From the NCBI RefSeq assembly GCF_026409565.1, contig NZ_CP112881.1:3541501-3605500 (forward strand): DNA of 64,000 nucleotides. The letters are read 5' to 3'. The notes under the pieces are model-generated. The model did not search any database and was not told the DNA's origin. It worked only from the letters and a program-made list of their open reading frames with translations. Below are positions 54,795 through 64,000 of the stretch, piece by piece. Source of the DNA: Sneathiella aquimaris (GTDB lineage Bacteria > Pseudomonadota > Alphaproteobacteria > Sneathiellales > Sneathiellaceae). The position numbers and the translations under genes are program-made. Position 1 is the stretch's first letter. Every line of letters starts with the position of its first letter.

Positions 54795-56735
54795 TCAAGA
54801 AACTCTGGAACCCGGCACTTTTGCTTCTTCAGCCAAGGCGTCCAGCGCTTCTTCCAGACCCATGACTTTCTGATGTTTTTCCCCAAGTCGGCGAACAGAA
54901 ATTGTATTTTCTTCTGCCTCACGTTTACCTGCAACCAGCAAAGCAGGAACCTTGGCCAGACTGTGTTCGCGAACCTTATAGTTGATTTTTTCATTCCGCA
55001 GATCAAGAATCGCCCGCAAGCCCCGCTTTTCAGCAGCTGCAATAACGGCACGCGCATAATCGTCGGCTTCATCTGTAATGGTGGCGACGGCAACCTGAAC
55101 CGGTGACAGCCATAATGGGAAACGGCCCGCATATTCCTCAATCAGAATACCGATAAACCGCTCCATTGAGCCAAAAATCGCCCGGTGCAACATGACTGGA
55201 CGGTGTTTTGCACCATCTTCACCAATATAATTGGCGTTCAGGCGCTCCGGCAAAACAAAGTCCACCTGCAAAGTACCGCACTGCCAGTCCCGACCGATCG
55301 CATCCGTCAGCACAAATTCAAGCTTCGGACCATAAAAGGCGCCTTCACCAGGATTAAGACTATAGGACAAACCAGTTGCTTCGACGGCATCCTTCAAGGA
55401 CCCTTCGGCCTTATCCCAGATACTATCATCCCCCGCCCGTGTTTCCGGACGATCGGAGAATTTGACCTTTACCTCTGTAAAGCCAAAGTCTTTGTAGATA
55501 TCAAGCAGCAATTCACAGAAAATCTCTGTTTCAGAAGTAATCTGGTCTTCCGTGCAGAAGATATGCGCATCATCCTGTGTAAACCCGCGCACCCTCATGA
55601 TCCCATGAAGGGCACCAGAAGGTTCATACCGATGGCATGATCCAAATTCGGCCATACGAAGCGGAAGCTCCCGATAGCTTGTAATGCCCTGATTGAAAAT
55701 CTGAACATGGCAGGGACAATTCATCGGTTTCAACGCAAAAGTGCGTTCTTCTGATTCCGTTGTGTACATATTCTCGCGGAATTTATCCCAATGGCCGGAA
55801 TCTTCCCACAACTTGCGATCAACCAGCTGAGGTGTCTTGACCTCTTCATAGCCAGCGATTTCAAGCTTGTTGCGAATATAGCTTTCCAGTGTCCGGTATA
55901 ATGTCCATCCCTTATTGTGCCAAAAGACCATACCGACGGCTTCTTCCTGCATGTGGAAGAGATCCATTTCCTTGCCAAGCTTACGGTGATCGCGGCGCTC
56001 CGCTTCTTCCAGCCGGTGCAAATAGGCCTTTAGTTCTTTTTCGGTCCGCCACGCAGTGCCATAGATCCGCTGCAGCATTTCATTTTTTGAATCGCCGCGC
56101 CAATATGCACCCGCAAGCTTCATCAGCTTAAACGCGTGGCCCAGTTTTTTCGTGTTGGGTAAATGCGGTCCCCGGCAAAGATCCTGAAAGTTTCCCTGCC
56201 GATAAATACCGATCGGTTGATCTGCCGGAATTGAGGCAATGATTTCCGCTTTATATTTTTCGCCCTGATCTTCAAAGAATTTGACCGCTTCGTCCCGATC
56301 CCATTCTTCACGATCAATGGATTCGTTCCGATCAACGATGTCGTGCATCCGTTTCTCGATCTTATCCAGATCTTCCGGTGTAAACGGTTTTTCACGCGCG
56401 AAATCGTAATAGAACCCGTCATCAATCGCAGGCCCGATTGTCACTTGGGTTTCCGGGTATAATTCTTTAACAGCTTCTGCCAGTACGTGAGCGGCATCAT
56501 GGCGGATCAATTCCAGAACCTCATCGCTCTCTTCTTTTGACGTCACAATTTCGACGGTCGTGTCTGTATCAAGGGTCGTTTTAAGATCTTTCATCTCACC
56601 CTGAATTCGCAAAGCCAATGCTGCTTTCGCAAGACCAGGTCCAATATCCGCTGCTAATGCTTCGCCAGAGATCGGGCCTTCAAAGACACGCACACTTCCA
56701 TCAGGAAGAGTGATGTTTACATTTCCGTTTTCCAA
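54795..56735 (-). CDS. thrS: threonine-tRNA ligase
   Basis: A 646-residue class II synthetase. The N-terminal TGS domain ([18 protein letters not shown]) and the editing domain ([28 protein letters not shown]) precede the core with [35 protein letters not shown] (motif 2) and [21 protein letters not shown] (motif 3). The anticodon-binding domain is at the end. It sits upstream of infC in the usual order. Confidence 0.97.
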   Translation of the reverse strand: MENGNVNITLPDGSVRVFEGPISGEALAADIGPGLAKAALALRIQGEMKDLKTTLDTDTTVEIVTSKEESDEVLELIRHDAAHVLAEAVKELYPETQVTIGPAIDDGFYYDFAREKPFTPEDLDKIEKRMHDIVDRNESIDREEWDRDEAVKFFEDQGEKYKAEIIASIPADQPIGIYRQGNFQDLCRGPHLPNTKKLGHAFKLMKLAGAYWRGDSKNEMLQRIYGTAWRTEKELKAYLHRLEEAERRDHRKLGKEMDLFHMQEEAVGMVFWHNKGWTLYRTLESYIRNKLEIAGYEEVKTPQLVDRKLWEDSGHWDKFRENMYTTESEERTFALKPMNCPCHVQIFNQGITSYRELPLRMAEFGSCHRYEPSGALHGIMRVRGFTQDDAHIFCTEDQITSETEIFCELLLDIYKDFGFTEVKVKFSDRPETRAGDDSIWDKAEGSLKDAVEATGLSYSLNPGEGAFYGPKLEFVLTDAIGRDWQCGTLQVDFVLPERLNANYIGEDGAKHRPVMLHRAIFGSMERFIGILIEEYAGRFPLWLSPVQVAVATITDEADDYARAVIAAAEKRGLRAILDLRNEKINYKVREHSLAKVPALLVAGKREAEENTISVRRLGEKHQKVMGLEEALDALAEEAKVPGSRVS

Positions 56736-56884
56736 AATTTACCGCCAATATGTTGGGTTCCGAACAATACCCTGAACTGAACCATGAGTTTCGAGAAACG
56801 TGACTGTAGAAATCTACTACCGTATGTCAAGGGATTGCAGGCTCTGCTGAAATTTTTTGTGCTTAAAATCCAGTAGAATGTCTT

Positions 56885-57826
56885 TTAGGCCTCACCCTTT
56901 TCAATTTTAAGGCTTTCAAGCACGGTTTCAAGCGCCAGATTCTCAAGATTGTCTTCCTGCAAGACAGTAACAGCCCGACCGCGCGGTCGGGCGCGCACCG
57001 GATTGGACGCATTTGAAAAAAGAACTGTGACAAAACAGCCGACAGCCGCGATCAAATGCAGCGGCCCTGTATCATTTCCGACCGCTAACGCCGCCCGCGT
57101 TCCAAGAGTGGCCAGATCCTCAAGTTGTGTGCGGCTCGATAAATCAACGGCCTCCGGGCAGTGCGCCTGAATAAGGGTAATTGCCTCTGCCTCAGCCGCC
57201 CCGCCGATCAAAACTGGCGTCATTCCCTTTTCTGTCAGCGCAACAGCAAGCGCCGCATATCGATCCGCAGGCCAGCGTTTCTCCGGTCGGTGCGCTGATC
57301 CCCCCGGAACCAAAAGTGCAAAATTCTCTGGCAGATCAAAACCGGTCAGATCGGAGTTTGCCCAAGAGAAATCAGGCGCAGGCACCTGTTCAATACCGGC
57401 TTGCCTCAATTGTTCTTTTTGTCGTTCAATCGTATGGATGACCTTGCGCTGCGGATTGTTATCAAAATGAGAACATCCTTTTGCGATACCGGACCATTCT
57501 GGCCTGCTGCCTGCGGGGAAAAGCTTAAAATACGAACTGGAACGCGAAGATGTCTGCAAATCGTAAACGCGGGTAAATTGCCCTTCCCGCAGATTTTTCC
57601 GTAAAGCCGTCAGCCGTCCCAACTGCCATAATTTTGGTTTTTCATCGACCCAGATCTCGTCAAACAGGCCCGACCTTTCCAGGAACGGTTTGAACATGGC
57701 GGTTGTCAGCAACGTGATTTTTGCATTCGGGTGGTGGGCCCGAATAGCCTGAAACGGCGATTGCGCCAGAACCACATCCCCAAGCGCCCCATGCTTGATA
57801 ACAAGAATATTTTCTCGCGCCCCCAT
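56885..57826 (-). CDS. family 9 glycosyltransferase (heptosyltransferase type)
   Basis: A 313-residue GT-B enzyme. ILVIKHGALGDVVLAQSPFQAIR is the WaaC/WaaF start, LVPGGSAHRPEKRWPADRYAA the donor-side loop and VGNDTGPLHLIAAVGC the C-terminal nucleotide-sugar motif. Such enzymes add heptose or related sugars to lipid A core. It starts four bases after the stop of the next glycosyltransferase, so the two probably act in the same LPS step. Confidence 0.92.
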   Translation of the reverse strand: MGARENILVIKHGALGDVVLAQSPFQAIRAHHPNAKITLLTTAMFKPFLERSGLFDEIWVDEKPKLWQLGRLTALRKNLREGQFTRVYDLQTSSRSSSYFKLFPAGSRPEWSGIAKGCSHFDNNPQRKVIHTIERQKEQLRQAGIEQVPAPDFSWANSDLTGFDLPENFALLVPGGSAHRPEKRWPADRYAALAVALTEKGMTPVLIGGAAEAEAITLIQAHCPEAVDLSSRTQLEDLATLGTRAALAVGNDTGPLHLIAAVGCFVTVLFSNASNPVRARPRGRAVTVLQEDNLENLALETVLESLKIEKGEA

Positions 57827-57829
57827 CTG

Positions 57830-59002
57830 CTACTCTCCGGTCAACAGATCTTGATATACAGCGAGCGTCGATTGGCACATTTTTTCGATTGTAAAATTCT
57901 CAACAACATGTTGACGCGTCCGGGCAGCAACAATCTCCCGCTCTGACGATGTCATTCCCAATGCCAGATCCAGCGCCTCGGCCAGCGCGGTTTCATCTGT
58001 CACAGGCACCAGCCAACCGGTCTCTCCGTCCAGAACAGTCTCTAGTGAACCACCATGTCCCGTTGCAATCACCGGACGGCCCATCGCCTGGGCCTCCACG
58101 GAAACCCGGCCAAACCCTTCAGGTACTTGTGTTGCAGACACGACCACATCGGCCAGCATCAGCGCCGCTGGCATATCACTACAGTAATCCTTGATTTGAA
58201 CCTTGCCCTCCAGATGCAGACTTTTGACAAGTTCATTTAATTCTGTGCGATAGGCTTCTCGCCCTTCACCAGCCCCAACAAACAGGGCCAGAACATTCTT
58301 GTTCTGCATCGCCGCCAGCGCCCTGATCAACATTTCATGCCCTTTGAGACGTGTCAGCCTTCCGGGTAACATCACCACAGAAACACCGTCGGGCAAGCGC
58401 CAGTCTGACGCCATTTTAATGATCCGTTCTGCACTGACAGCCGCTGGATTAAACTTTCTGCTGTCAACACCTCGCGGAATAGTAACAATCCGATCCGCGT
58501 CGATGGTGTAATTTTCAGCAATATGCCGCGCGATAAAGTCGGAAATAGCGATCACCTTTTCGCCCCGGGCCATCACACTGTTATAGGTATTCTTGAAAAA
58601 TCCCCCGCGGGTATAGGCGGCATGAAAAGTGGTCACGAAATGAACGCCGGATTTACGAGCCGCCGCCATAGCACTCCAGGCTGGAGCTCGACTGCGGGCA
58701 TGCACGATATTCACGTCATACTCTTCTATGACCTTCATCAGGCGTTTGACATTCCGGCGCATAACAAGCGGGTTCTTCGAGGCAACGGGCAATGTGACAT
58801 GCGGAACGCCCAACTTTTCGAGCTCATACACCATTGTCCCCCCGGCAGAGACCACAACGCTCTTCCAACCAGCCGCTTTCATTGCAGACGCCATCTCGAT
58901 GGTTCCGCGTTCAACGCCACCGCCGTTTAAGTTTGGTAAAACTTGCAAAACTGTTCCAGGAGAGCGTTCCCTGTCCTGATCAGGAATGGTAGAGTGTGTC
59001 AC
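57830..59002 (-). CDS. family 4 glycosyltransferase
   Basis: A 390-residue GT-B enzyme. VLQVLPNLNGGGVERGTIEM is the start, FVTTFHAAYTRGGFFKNTYN and SVVMLPGRLTRLKGHEMLIRAL the donor-binding region, and VVSATQVPEGFGRVSVEAQAMGRPV includes the EGFG-type acidic motif of GT4. The GTG at 59002 has AAGAAG upstream and is preferred; ATG 59044 would overlap the divergent hydrolase start. It is coupled with the GT9 gene and is probably for LPS core or O-antigen. Confidence 0.9.
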   Translation of the reverse strand: MTHSTIPDQDRERSPGTVLQVLPNLNGGGVERGTIEMASAMKAAGWKSVVVSAGGTMVYELEKLGVPHVTLPVASKNPLVMRRNVKRLMKVIEEYDVNIVHARSRAPAWSAMAAARKSGVHFVTTFHAAYTRGGFFKNTYNSVMARGEKVIAISDFIARHIAENYTIDADRIVTIPRGVDSRKFNPAAVSAERIIKMASDWRLPDGVSVVMLPGRLTRLKGHEMLIRALAAMQNKNVLALFVGAGEGREAYRTELNELVKSLHLEGKVQIKDYCSDMPAALMLADVVVSATQVPEGFGRVSVEAQAMGRPVIATGHGGSLETVLDGETGWLVPVTDETALAEALDLALGMTSSEREIVAARTRQHVVENFTIEKMCQSTLAVYQDLLTGE

Positions 59003-59035
59003 AACATTCTTCTTAAACGGCAAACTGATAATTCC

Positions 59036-59803
59036 ATGACCCATCCAAATACGCCAGATATGCTCCAGCGTCCAGACGGACAATCCATAGCCTACCATCA
59101 CACACCAGGTGACGCACCTGGCGTTCTTTTTTGCTCCGGCTTTATGTCCGATATGGATGGCACGAAAGCAACAGCACTTGAACAGGCGATGAAAGACCTT
59201 GGCCGAAGCTATACACGTTTCGACTATCTAGGGCACGGACAATCGACAGGGCTTTTCACGGATGGGACAATCAGTCGCTGGACAGATGATGCCTTGGCCG
59301 TTCTGGATGAATGTACAGCGGGACCACAGGTTGTTGTCGGTTCTTCCATGGGAGGCTGGATCGGCCTTCGCATGGCACTGTTGCGCCCGGACAGAATAGC
59401 CGGATTTGTCGGCATTGCAGCCGCCCCGGATTTCACCGCGCGCATGAAAAAGGATCTGCCCCCTGAAGGGCATGCGGATCTGGAAAGACAGGGATATTGG
59501 GAAGAGCCTTCTGAATATTCAGATGAACCTTACATCATTACAAAAAAGCTGCTGGATGATGGCCAGCGTAATTTCGTGATGACGGGACCGATCGACATCA
59601 CATGCCCCGTCCATCTGTTACAAGGCATGAAAGATGACAGCGTCCCATGGGAAACCGCCCTTGATATTCAAAAGGCTCTGGTCACGGATAATGTGGTCGT
59701 TTCGCTGATTAAGAACGGCGACCACCGTCTGTCCGAAACGGAAGACCTAAATCGATTGGTGTTAGCGACAGAACGGATTTGCAGCCAAATCGAGTATAGC
59801 TGA
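59036..59803 (+). CDS. alpha/beta hydrolase
   Basis: A 255-residue hydrolase. VLFCSGFMSDMDGTKATALE holds the oxyanion region, RFDYLGHGQSTG a conserved strand-loop, VVGSSMGGWIGLRMALL the nucleophile elbow GSSMGG, and the Asp and His are likely in LLQGMKDDSVPW and KNGDHRLSETED. It resembles serine esterases of the ABHD10 type. The ATG at 59036 has a weak ribosome site and overlaps an alternative start of the divergent glycosyltransferase gene. Confidence 0.9.
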   Translation: MTHPNTPDMLQRPDGQSIAYHHTPGDAPGVLFCSGFMSDMDGTKATALEQAMKDLGRSYTRFDYLGHGQSTGLFTDGTISRWTDDALAVLDECTAGPQVVVGSSMGGWIGLRMALLRPDRIAGFVGIAAAPDFTARMKKDLPPEGHADLERQGYWEEPSEYSDEPYIITKKLLDDGQRNFVMTGPIDITCPVHLLQGMKDDSVPWETALDIQKALVTDNVVVSLIKNGDHRLSETEDLNRLVLATERICSQIEYS

Positions 59804-59964
59804 TGGTTCTCTCTCGTTCTTAACGAATTTCGCGACGAAACTCACAGATTCTTGACCTTAACGGCTGGAAAACAGTTTTTCCGAACCCTATATCAGTAGA
59901 ACAGATGACTTCTAAAATCTTTTGCTGATCAGTGAGAAACTCCCCTCTCCCACTGAATGGCAAC

Positions 59965-60005
59965 AAAGCCGGGTCGACTCCCCCCTCTCGATCCGGCTTT
60001 TTTTT
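59965..60005 (+). terminator. intrinsic terminator downstream of the hydrolase gene
   Basis: AAAGCCGGGTCGA pairs with TCGATCCGGCTTT (one G-T wobble) with a 10-nt loop and eight T behind it, a strong plus-strand terminator 160 bp after the hydrolase stop. The distance leaves room for a short RNA, but no clear promoter was found. Confidence 0.85.
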
Positions 60006-60011
60006 GTAAAA

Positions 60012-60212
60012 TTACTCTGGATCCTTTGGTTGCATCCAGGCAATAATTTTCATGGCCGGGAAGATCCACATAATACCGATAACCGGATAGTAAATCAGTT
60101 CTGCCCACTTGCTATCCGGCAGCAGATGGATCGCCATCAACATTCCGGCAAAGGAATAAACGACAACCAATAATAACAGCAGCATCAAACCTGCCAATTT
60201 ACGCCCGTTCAT
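60012..60212 (-). CDS. DUF2842 small membrane protein
   Basis: A 66-residue protein with two membrane helices (LAGLMLLLLLVVVYSFAGM and LIYYPVIGIMWIFPAMKI) joined by AIHLLPDSKWAE. This pattern fits DUF2842, found almost only in Alphaproteobacteria, and no function is known. The start MNGRKLAGLML at 60212 is preferred; an earlier ATG at 60254 would add 14 residues. Confidence 0.82.
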   Translation of the reverse strand: MNGRKLAGLMLLLLLVVVYSFAGMLMAIHLLPDSKWAELIYYPVIGIMWIFPAMKIIAWMQPKDPE

Positions 60213-60394
60213 ATTCGACCTCACTTTTCCAGACGCTTTTACGCATAGAAACACGGCTTGGAAAGTCCCGTCATCACGCTTGCCACAAAAAAACCAAAAA
60301 TTTGCCCCGTTTATTTCCTCAACTCGCCTTTTTAATCCTGTCTACTCTTCTATATCGACAACCGATCAGGAACATATTTAACAGGAGAGACGCG

Positions 60395-60979
60395 GTGTTT
60401 AACAAAAAAAGAACCGACGATAATAACGAAACCAATCCAAAGCAGACCACAACAGAAGCCGCGAACCCAACCAGCCGGGTAAAACCGCTCTCCTCACCGT
60501 CACAGGCGGCTCCTGTTCCGGCCTCGACCAAATCCCCTTTTCCGCTTGCCAAAGAGCCTGAAAATACAAAACCCGAAGAGAAAGGCAGCCGCCTGCATGT
60601 GGGAAAAGACATTCACCTGAAGGGCGAAATCACCGCCTGCGATCGGTTGATCGTTGAAGGAAAAGTCGAAGCCTCAATGAATTCGAACGAAATCGAAATC
60701 ACGCAAAGTGGTATTTTTAATGGTGAGGTAATTATCGACACAGCGGATATTTCCGGTGAATTCGAAGGAACACTGACTGCACGGACAAAATTGATTATCC
60801 GTAAGACCGGACGGGTCAGCGGATCCATCGAATATGGCGAGATCGAAATTGAGCCGGGCGGAGAAATTTCTGGTCATCTGTGCAAAACCGGAACCGCAAA
60901 ATCAGACCTCAGTCTCAGCAAAAAAGTGATCGCAAATAAAATGAAAGAGCCGCAAACCGCTCCAACAGCGCATCATTAA
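60395..60979 (+). CDS. bactofilin (polymer-forming cytoskeletal protein)
   Basis: A 194-residue protein. The first 60 residues are Pro/Thr-rich and disordered; the bactofilin beta-helix begins LHVGKDIHLKGEITACDRLI and repeats through EGKVEASMNSNEIEITQSG and LTARTKLIIRKTGRVSGSIE to GEIEIEPGGEISGHL. Bactofilins polymerise and localise cell-wall enzymes. The start is GTG with GGAGA upstream. A terminator follows at 61026. Confidence 0.93.
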   Translation: MFNKKRTDDNNETNPKQTTTEAANPTSRVKPLSSPSQAAPVPASTKSPFPLAKEPENTKPEEKGSRLHVGKDIHLKGEITACDRLIVEGKVEASMNSNEIEITQSGIFNGEVIIDTADISGEFEGTLTARTKLIIRKTGRVSGSIEYGEIEIEPGGEISGHLCKTGTAKSDLSLSKKVIANKMKEPQTAPTAHH

Positions 60980-61025
60980 TCCAGACCAACTTCAGTTCCC
61001 CAAAGTATCTCCGGATACTTTCCCC

Positions 61026-61060
61026 AAGGACGGCCTCGCCATAGGGCCGTCCTTTTTTTT
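61026..61060 (+). terminator. intrinsic terminator after the bactofilin gene
   Basis: AAGGACGGCC pairs with GGGCCGTCCTT around CTCGCCATA, followed by eight T. It ends the bactofilin transcript, so the sigma factor gene must have its own promoter, which would have to lie within the terminator region or the next 80 bp. Confidence 0.88.
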
Positions 61061-61141
61061 ATGAAACAGCGACGGATTTCCCAACCGTCTGCGTTATACT
61101 CATACAACCGGTCGGAAAGTTTCGCCGAACCCTTGAATCGA

Positions 61142-61720
61142 ATGCCTATGCCAGCAAAATCGCTGATAGAACAAGATGCTGAACTGATGAGCAGAGTAGC
61201 AAGCGGCGATCAAACCGCCTGCCGCGTGCTTGCGGGTGCGCATTTGGACAGTATTTACCGAATGGCTTTTCGTATTCTGGGGGATACAGGTCATGCTGAA
61301 GATATCGCGCAGGAAGCGTTCTTGAGGCTGTGGAAAGCGGCGGGAGGATGGGAAGCCAAAGCACAGGTAAAAACATGGCTTCATCGCGTGACCCATAATT
61401 TATGCATCGACAGGTTACGCAAGGAAAACAGGTATAGCACCAGCGAAGTTCCGGACATAGAGGATCCGTCAAAGGGACCATGGACAGCAAGAGAAGATCA
61501 GCAGATGAAAGATCAGATTACACATGCCTTGCAGGAGTTGCCGCCGCGGCAGAGGATTGCTGTAACATTGGTTCATCTTGAGGAATGCGGTAATAAGGAA
61601 GCAGCTGAAATCATGCAAATCTCTATAGAGGCTCTGGAATCTTTGCTTTCAAGGGGGCGCCGGAAACTTCGGGCGCTTCTTGGCCCCGCTCGAGAATTAC
61701 TTGGAAGGGAAGCAGGATGA
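61142..61720 (+). CDS. ECF-type RNA polymerase sigma factor
   Basis: A 192-residue sigma-70 family factor of group 4. Region 2 spans about 15-85, with GHAEDIAQEAFLRLWKAA and KTWLHRVTHNLCIDRLRKE (the DNA-opening helix); region 4 has LPPRQRIAVTLVHLEECGNK then EAAEIMQISIEALESLLSRG. The start is uncertain: ATG 61142 or 61148 fit family length, while ATG 61061 would start in the terminator T-run. It is followed by an anti-sigma-like gene overlapping by ATGA. Confidence 0.9.
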   Translation: MPMPAKSLIEQDAELMSRVASGDQTACRVLAGAHLDSIYRMAFRILGDTGHAEDIAQEAFLRLWKAAGGWEAKAQVKTWLHRVTHNLCIDRLRKENRYSTSEVPDIEDPSKGPWTAREDQQMKDQITHALQELPPRQRIAVTLVHLEECGNKEAAEIMQISIEALESLLSRGRRKLRALLGPARELLGREAG

Positions 61721-62166
61721 GCATAAAGACAAAAATGACAGACACCCGGCTTGCTGAAATCCTCGACGCTTACGGAGCCCGCACGACACAGTGGCCAGCG
61801 GAAGAGGTCAGCGCCGCGCAGGAACTTCTTCAGCAGTCTTCCGACGCCCGGAAGATGCTTCAGAACGCGGAAACCCTTGATCGCCTGATCGACGACCAAA
61901 CCGCGCCGGTCTCTGCTTCTGGTGCACTTTTAGGACAGATCCTTGAACAAGCCGATCTTCAGAGAAAAACACCCGCCCCCCTATGGCATGGTCTTATCAG
62001 TAGTTTCTTGAAACCCGCCGCGGGACTTTTTCTGGCGACCTGCCTTGGGATTACAGTCGGAATTATAAGGCCCGATCTGATCGACACTTCAGACGAAATC
62101 AATTTTGAAGAACTGTCCGTCACAGACCCCCTTCTGGAATGGGAGAATATAAATGACAACGGTTAA
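61717..62166 (+). CDS. putative anti-sigma membrane protein
   Basis: A 149-residue protein with a cytosolic first half (TRLAEILDAYGARTTQWPAE, ARKMLQNAETLDRLIDDQ) and one membrane helix at about 95-113 (FLKPAAGLFLATCLGITVGI), then a short acidic periplasmic tail. The position after the sigma factor and the coupled start suggest it inhibits that factor, but no anti-sigma zinc motif (HxxxCxxC) is present. The sequence is otherwise not recognised. Confidence 0.7.
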   Translation: MSIKTKMTDTRLAEILDAYGARTTQWPAEEVSAAQELLQQSSDARKMLQNAETLDRLIDDQTAPVSASGALLGQILEQADLQRKTPAPLWHGLISSFLKPAAGLFLATCLGITVGIIRPDLIDTSDEINFEELSVTDPLLEWENINDNG

Positions 62167-62629
62167 ATCACGGTGGCTTGTCATTGCCCTCGTCCTTTCA
62201 TTGGGCATCAATCTGGCGATTGGCGGCTTCTTTTTCAGTCGCACGTTCTGGCACAATTACAAATCTCATTCTCATGCGTCTTTTTCATTTGATCGCCGTG
62301 CTGCACTCAATCAGCTGGATAATGAAAACAGAAATAAAATCAAACAATTATGGCGGGATCAACGCCCGGCCATGCGGGATGATTTTAGATCCTATCGCCG
62401 TGTAAAACAACAGGTCGCCAATTTAATGGGTGAGGACCCGCTGGATCTGGTGGCCATTGAAAATGCTCAAAAAGAATTGGTGAAACGAAAAAGCAGGATC
62501 GAACAATCCGTCTATGCTACTCTTTTTCTAACAGCGAAAGCCCTGCCTGCGGATCAACGGAAACGTTTCTTTGAAGAAGGCTTTAACCCCCTCAACAAAA
62601 CGCAGGATAAGGCAAAGCGAAAAGAATAA
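62153..62629 (+). CDS. periplasmic CpxP/CnrX-like sensor protein
   Basis: A 158-residue protein with an N-terminal membrane anchor (WLVIALVLSLGINLAIGGFF) and a helical periplasmic part (LRRAALN-type FDRRAALNQLDNENRNKIKQ, LWRDQRPAMRDDFRSYRRVK) like heavy-metal sensor proteins. It overlaps the previous gene by 14 bp. With the sigma and anti-sigma-like genes it forms a compact envelope-stress or metal-sensing unit of the CnrH/CnrY/CnrX kind; this reading is inference. Confidence 0.8.
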   Translation: MTTVKSRWLVIALVLSLGINLAIGGFFFSRTFWHNYKSHSHASFSFDRRAALNQLDNENRNKIKQLWRDQRPAMRDDFRSYRRVKQQVANLMGEDPLDLVAIENAQKELVKRKSRIEQSVYATLFLTAKALPADQRKRFFEEGFNPLNKTQDKAKRKE

Positions 62630-62644
62630 GAGAGACCCCATACG

Positions 62645-63271
62645 ATGACAGAAGACAAACGCCGTTTCGCTCCGGCAACAGAGCGGAACCGAACTGCAAT
62701 ATTGGAACAATTACACACCTATCTTCCCAATAAAGGAACTGTTCTGGAAATTGCCAGCGGTACAGGTGAGCATAGCCACTTTTTCGCGCCTCATTTTCCA
62801 GAACTGCTTTGGCAGCCATCAGATTATGATCCTGAAAATTTGCAGAGTATTGAAGCCTGGCAGGCTTTTCAAAGTCATCACAACCTGCTTTCACCGCTTC
62901 ATCTGGACGCCGCGGCGTCTGAATGGGCGGTTGAAAAAACCGACTACCCTTTCGGGCCCATCCATACAATCTTCAACGCCAATATGATTCATATCTCCCC
63001 CTGGATTGTCGCTAAAGGATTGATGAAAGGGGCCGGACGGGTTCTTTCATCCGGTGGGCAGCTTTTATTATATGGCCCCTTTAAAATTAAGGGGCAGCAT
63101 ACCGCGCCAAGCAACGCTGATTTCGAAACATGGCTCTTAGAAAAAAACAGAGAGTTTGGTGTCCGCGACATTGCCGATGTTGCGCAAGAAGCTCTCGAAA
63201 ACGGGTTAATCCATACGAACAGCCTTCCCATGCCCGCCAATAACTTTCTGCAAATTTTTATCAAGCAATAA
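62645..63271 (+). CDS. DUF938 SAM-dependent methyltransferase-like protein
   Basis: A 208-residue protein of the DUF938 family. RRFAPATERNRTAILEQL is the start, VLEIASGTGEHSHFFAPHFP the SAM-binding motif I, and NANMIHISPWIVAKGLMKGA the conserved central segment. The methyl acceptor is unknown. It follows the sensor gene by 15 bp and a bidirectional terminator follows it, so it may belong to the same transcript. Confidence 0.92.
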   Translation: MTEDKRRFAPATERNRTAILEQLHTYLPNKGTVLEIASGTGEHSHFFAPHFPELLWQPSDYDPENLQSIEAWQAFQSHHNLLSPLHLDAAASEWAVEKTDYPFGPIHTIFNANMIHISPWIVAKGLMKGAGRVLSSGGQLLLYGPFKIKGQHTAPSNADFETWLLEKNREFGVRDIADVAQEALENGLIHTNSLPMPANNFLQIFIKQ

Positions 63272-63274
63272 AAA

Positions 63275-63305
63275 AAGGCTGCGAATTTCTTCGCAGCCTT
63301 CTTTT
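63275..63305. terminator. bidirectional terminator between DUF938 gene and groL
   Basis: AAGGCTGCGAA and TTCGCAGCCTT form an 11-bp perfect stem with a 4-nt loop; CTTTTT follows on the plus side and a run of seven T on the minus side. It separates two convergent genes. Confidence 0.9.
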
Positions 63306-63324
63306 TCGTAATGGGTTGGGTTTC

Positions 63325-64000
63325 TTAGAAGCCCATACCACCCATGCCGCCCATGCCGCCCATGTCAGGCATTGCAGGAGCGCCACCGCCGGCACCTTCT
63401 TTAGAAGGAGCTTCTGTGACAGTTGCTTCTGTTGTAATCAACAGGCCAGCAATCGAAGACGCATCTTCAAGAGCAGTACGAACAACTTTAGCCGGATCAA
63501 CAACACCGTCTGTCAGCAGATTGCCGTAAATGCCGGTCTGAGCATTAAAGCCGAACTTGATGTCGTCCTGCTCAAGCAATTTACCTGCGATAACCGCGCC
63601 GTCTTCACCCGCATTTTCAGCGATCTGACGAACAGGTGCCTGCAGAGCACGGGCGATGATTTTAACACCAACGCTCTGATCAGCATTTGCACCTTCAAGA
63701 CCTTCAAGGGCACGTGACGCATAAAGAAGAGCCGTTCCGCCACCAGGGACGATGCCTTCTTCAACCGCTGCACGTGTTGCATGCAGGGCGTCATCAACAC
63801 GGTCTTTGCGTTCTTTCACTTCAACTTCAGTTGCGCCGCCAACTTTAATCAGGGCAACACCGCCGGCCAGTTTAGCAAGACGTTCCTGCAGTTTTTCACG
63901 ATCATAGTCGGAAGAAGTTTCTTCGACCTGAGCGCGGATCTGACCACAACGTGCTTCGATATCATCTTTAGAACCAGCACCATCAACGATGGTAGTTTCT
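63325..64000 (-). CDS. groL: 60-kDa chaperonin GroEL, C-terminal part (5' end outside window)
   Basis: About 225 C-terminal residues of GroEL, still open at the right edge. [41 protein letters not shown] and [21 protein letters not shown] match the equatorial domain with the ATP loop [11 protein letters not shown]. The end [11 protein letters not shown] is the flexible GGM tail. The rest of the gene, and groS, should lie further right on the same strand. Confidence 0.97.
   Translation of the reverse strand, partial: ETTIVDGAGSKDDIEARCGQIRAQVEETSSDYDREKLQERLAKLAGGVALIKVGGATEVEVKERKDRVDDALHATRAAVEEGIVPGGGTALLYASRALEGLEGANADQSVGVKIIARALQAPVRQIAENAGEDGAVIAGKLLEQDDIKFGFNAQTGIYGNLLTDGVVDPAKVVRTALEDASSIAGLLITTEATVTEAPSKEGAGGGAPAMPDMGGMGGMGGMGF

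Noticed and set aside
59804-60005. Possible small RNA ending in the terminator at 59965
   Set aside because: No promoter with proper -35/-10 spacing was found; the terminator may simply serve the hydrolase gene.
1-64000. CRISPR array or cas genes
   Set aside because: No regularly spaced repeats and no Cas-like protein were seen anywhere in the window.

Overview
The window looks like chromosomal DNA of an alphaproteobacterium of moderate GC. The support is the gene order around thrS, infC, rpmI, rplT and pheST, a DUF2842 membrane protein, a bactofilin, a joined urtABCDE-ureDABCEFG nitrogen operon, and several non-ATG starts, including an ATA start on infC. A marine or Rhodospirillales-like host is a guess. 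No rRNA, CRISPR array or complete insertion sequence was seen.

Layout. 1-2987: tail of an acyl-CoA dehydrogenase, then a MarR regulator divergent from a nitroreductase/DMT-exporter pair. 3439-6617: glycine betaine/proline-type ABC importer. 6614-14555 (minus): sugar cluster with CDP-glucose synthesis (rfbF, rfbG), a C-methyltransferase, a 3,5-epimerase-like protein, a reductase, glycosyltransferases and a second methyltransferase. Together these look like a route to a CDP-linked C-methylated deoxysugar for LPS or EPS. 14615-16361: DUF1330 protein and an M20 deacylase. 16515-27133: urea uptake and urease operon behind a sigma-54 promoter. 27274-35790: HAD phosphatase, a histidine kinase/sigma-54 activator pair, and a phosphonate-type transporter (phnD-phnC-phnE-phnE) whose promoter region carries a sigma-54 promoter plus a perfect 16-bp inverted repeat. 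35874-37289: photolyase.

37290-38683 has no gene I can support. 38684-44380 is a 5.7-kb integrative element inserted at the 3' end of tRNA-Ser(GGA). It is bounded by an 18-bp direct repeat, carries paired TACCCAT repeats at both ends, and encodes a P4-type integrase, an AlpA-like regulator, a small winged-helix module, a lipoprotein, a degenerate tRNA-Lys, and an unrecognised 349-residue protein coupled to the integrase. That protein is the best candidate for an undescribed function.

44641-56735: small membrane protein, GFA protein, lepA, thioesterase, and the translation block pheT-pheS-rplT-rpmI, interrupted by a phosphoesterase-like gene and a crotonase before infC and thrS. 56885-59803: two glycosyltransferases divergent from an alpha/beta hydrolase. 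60012-63271: DUF2842, bactofilin, an ECF sigma/anti-sigma-like/CpxP-like cassette, and a DUF938 methyltransferase. The window ends inside groL (minus).

A recurring theme is nitrogen and osmolyte uptake: the three ABC operons (betaine, urea, phosphonate) each have a hairpin directly after the binding-protein gene, and two of them have recognisable sigma-54 promoters.
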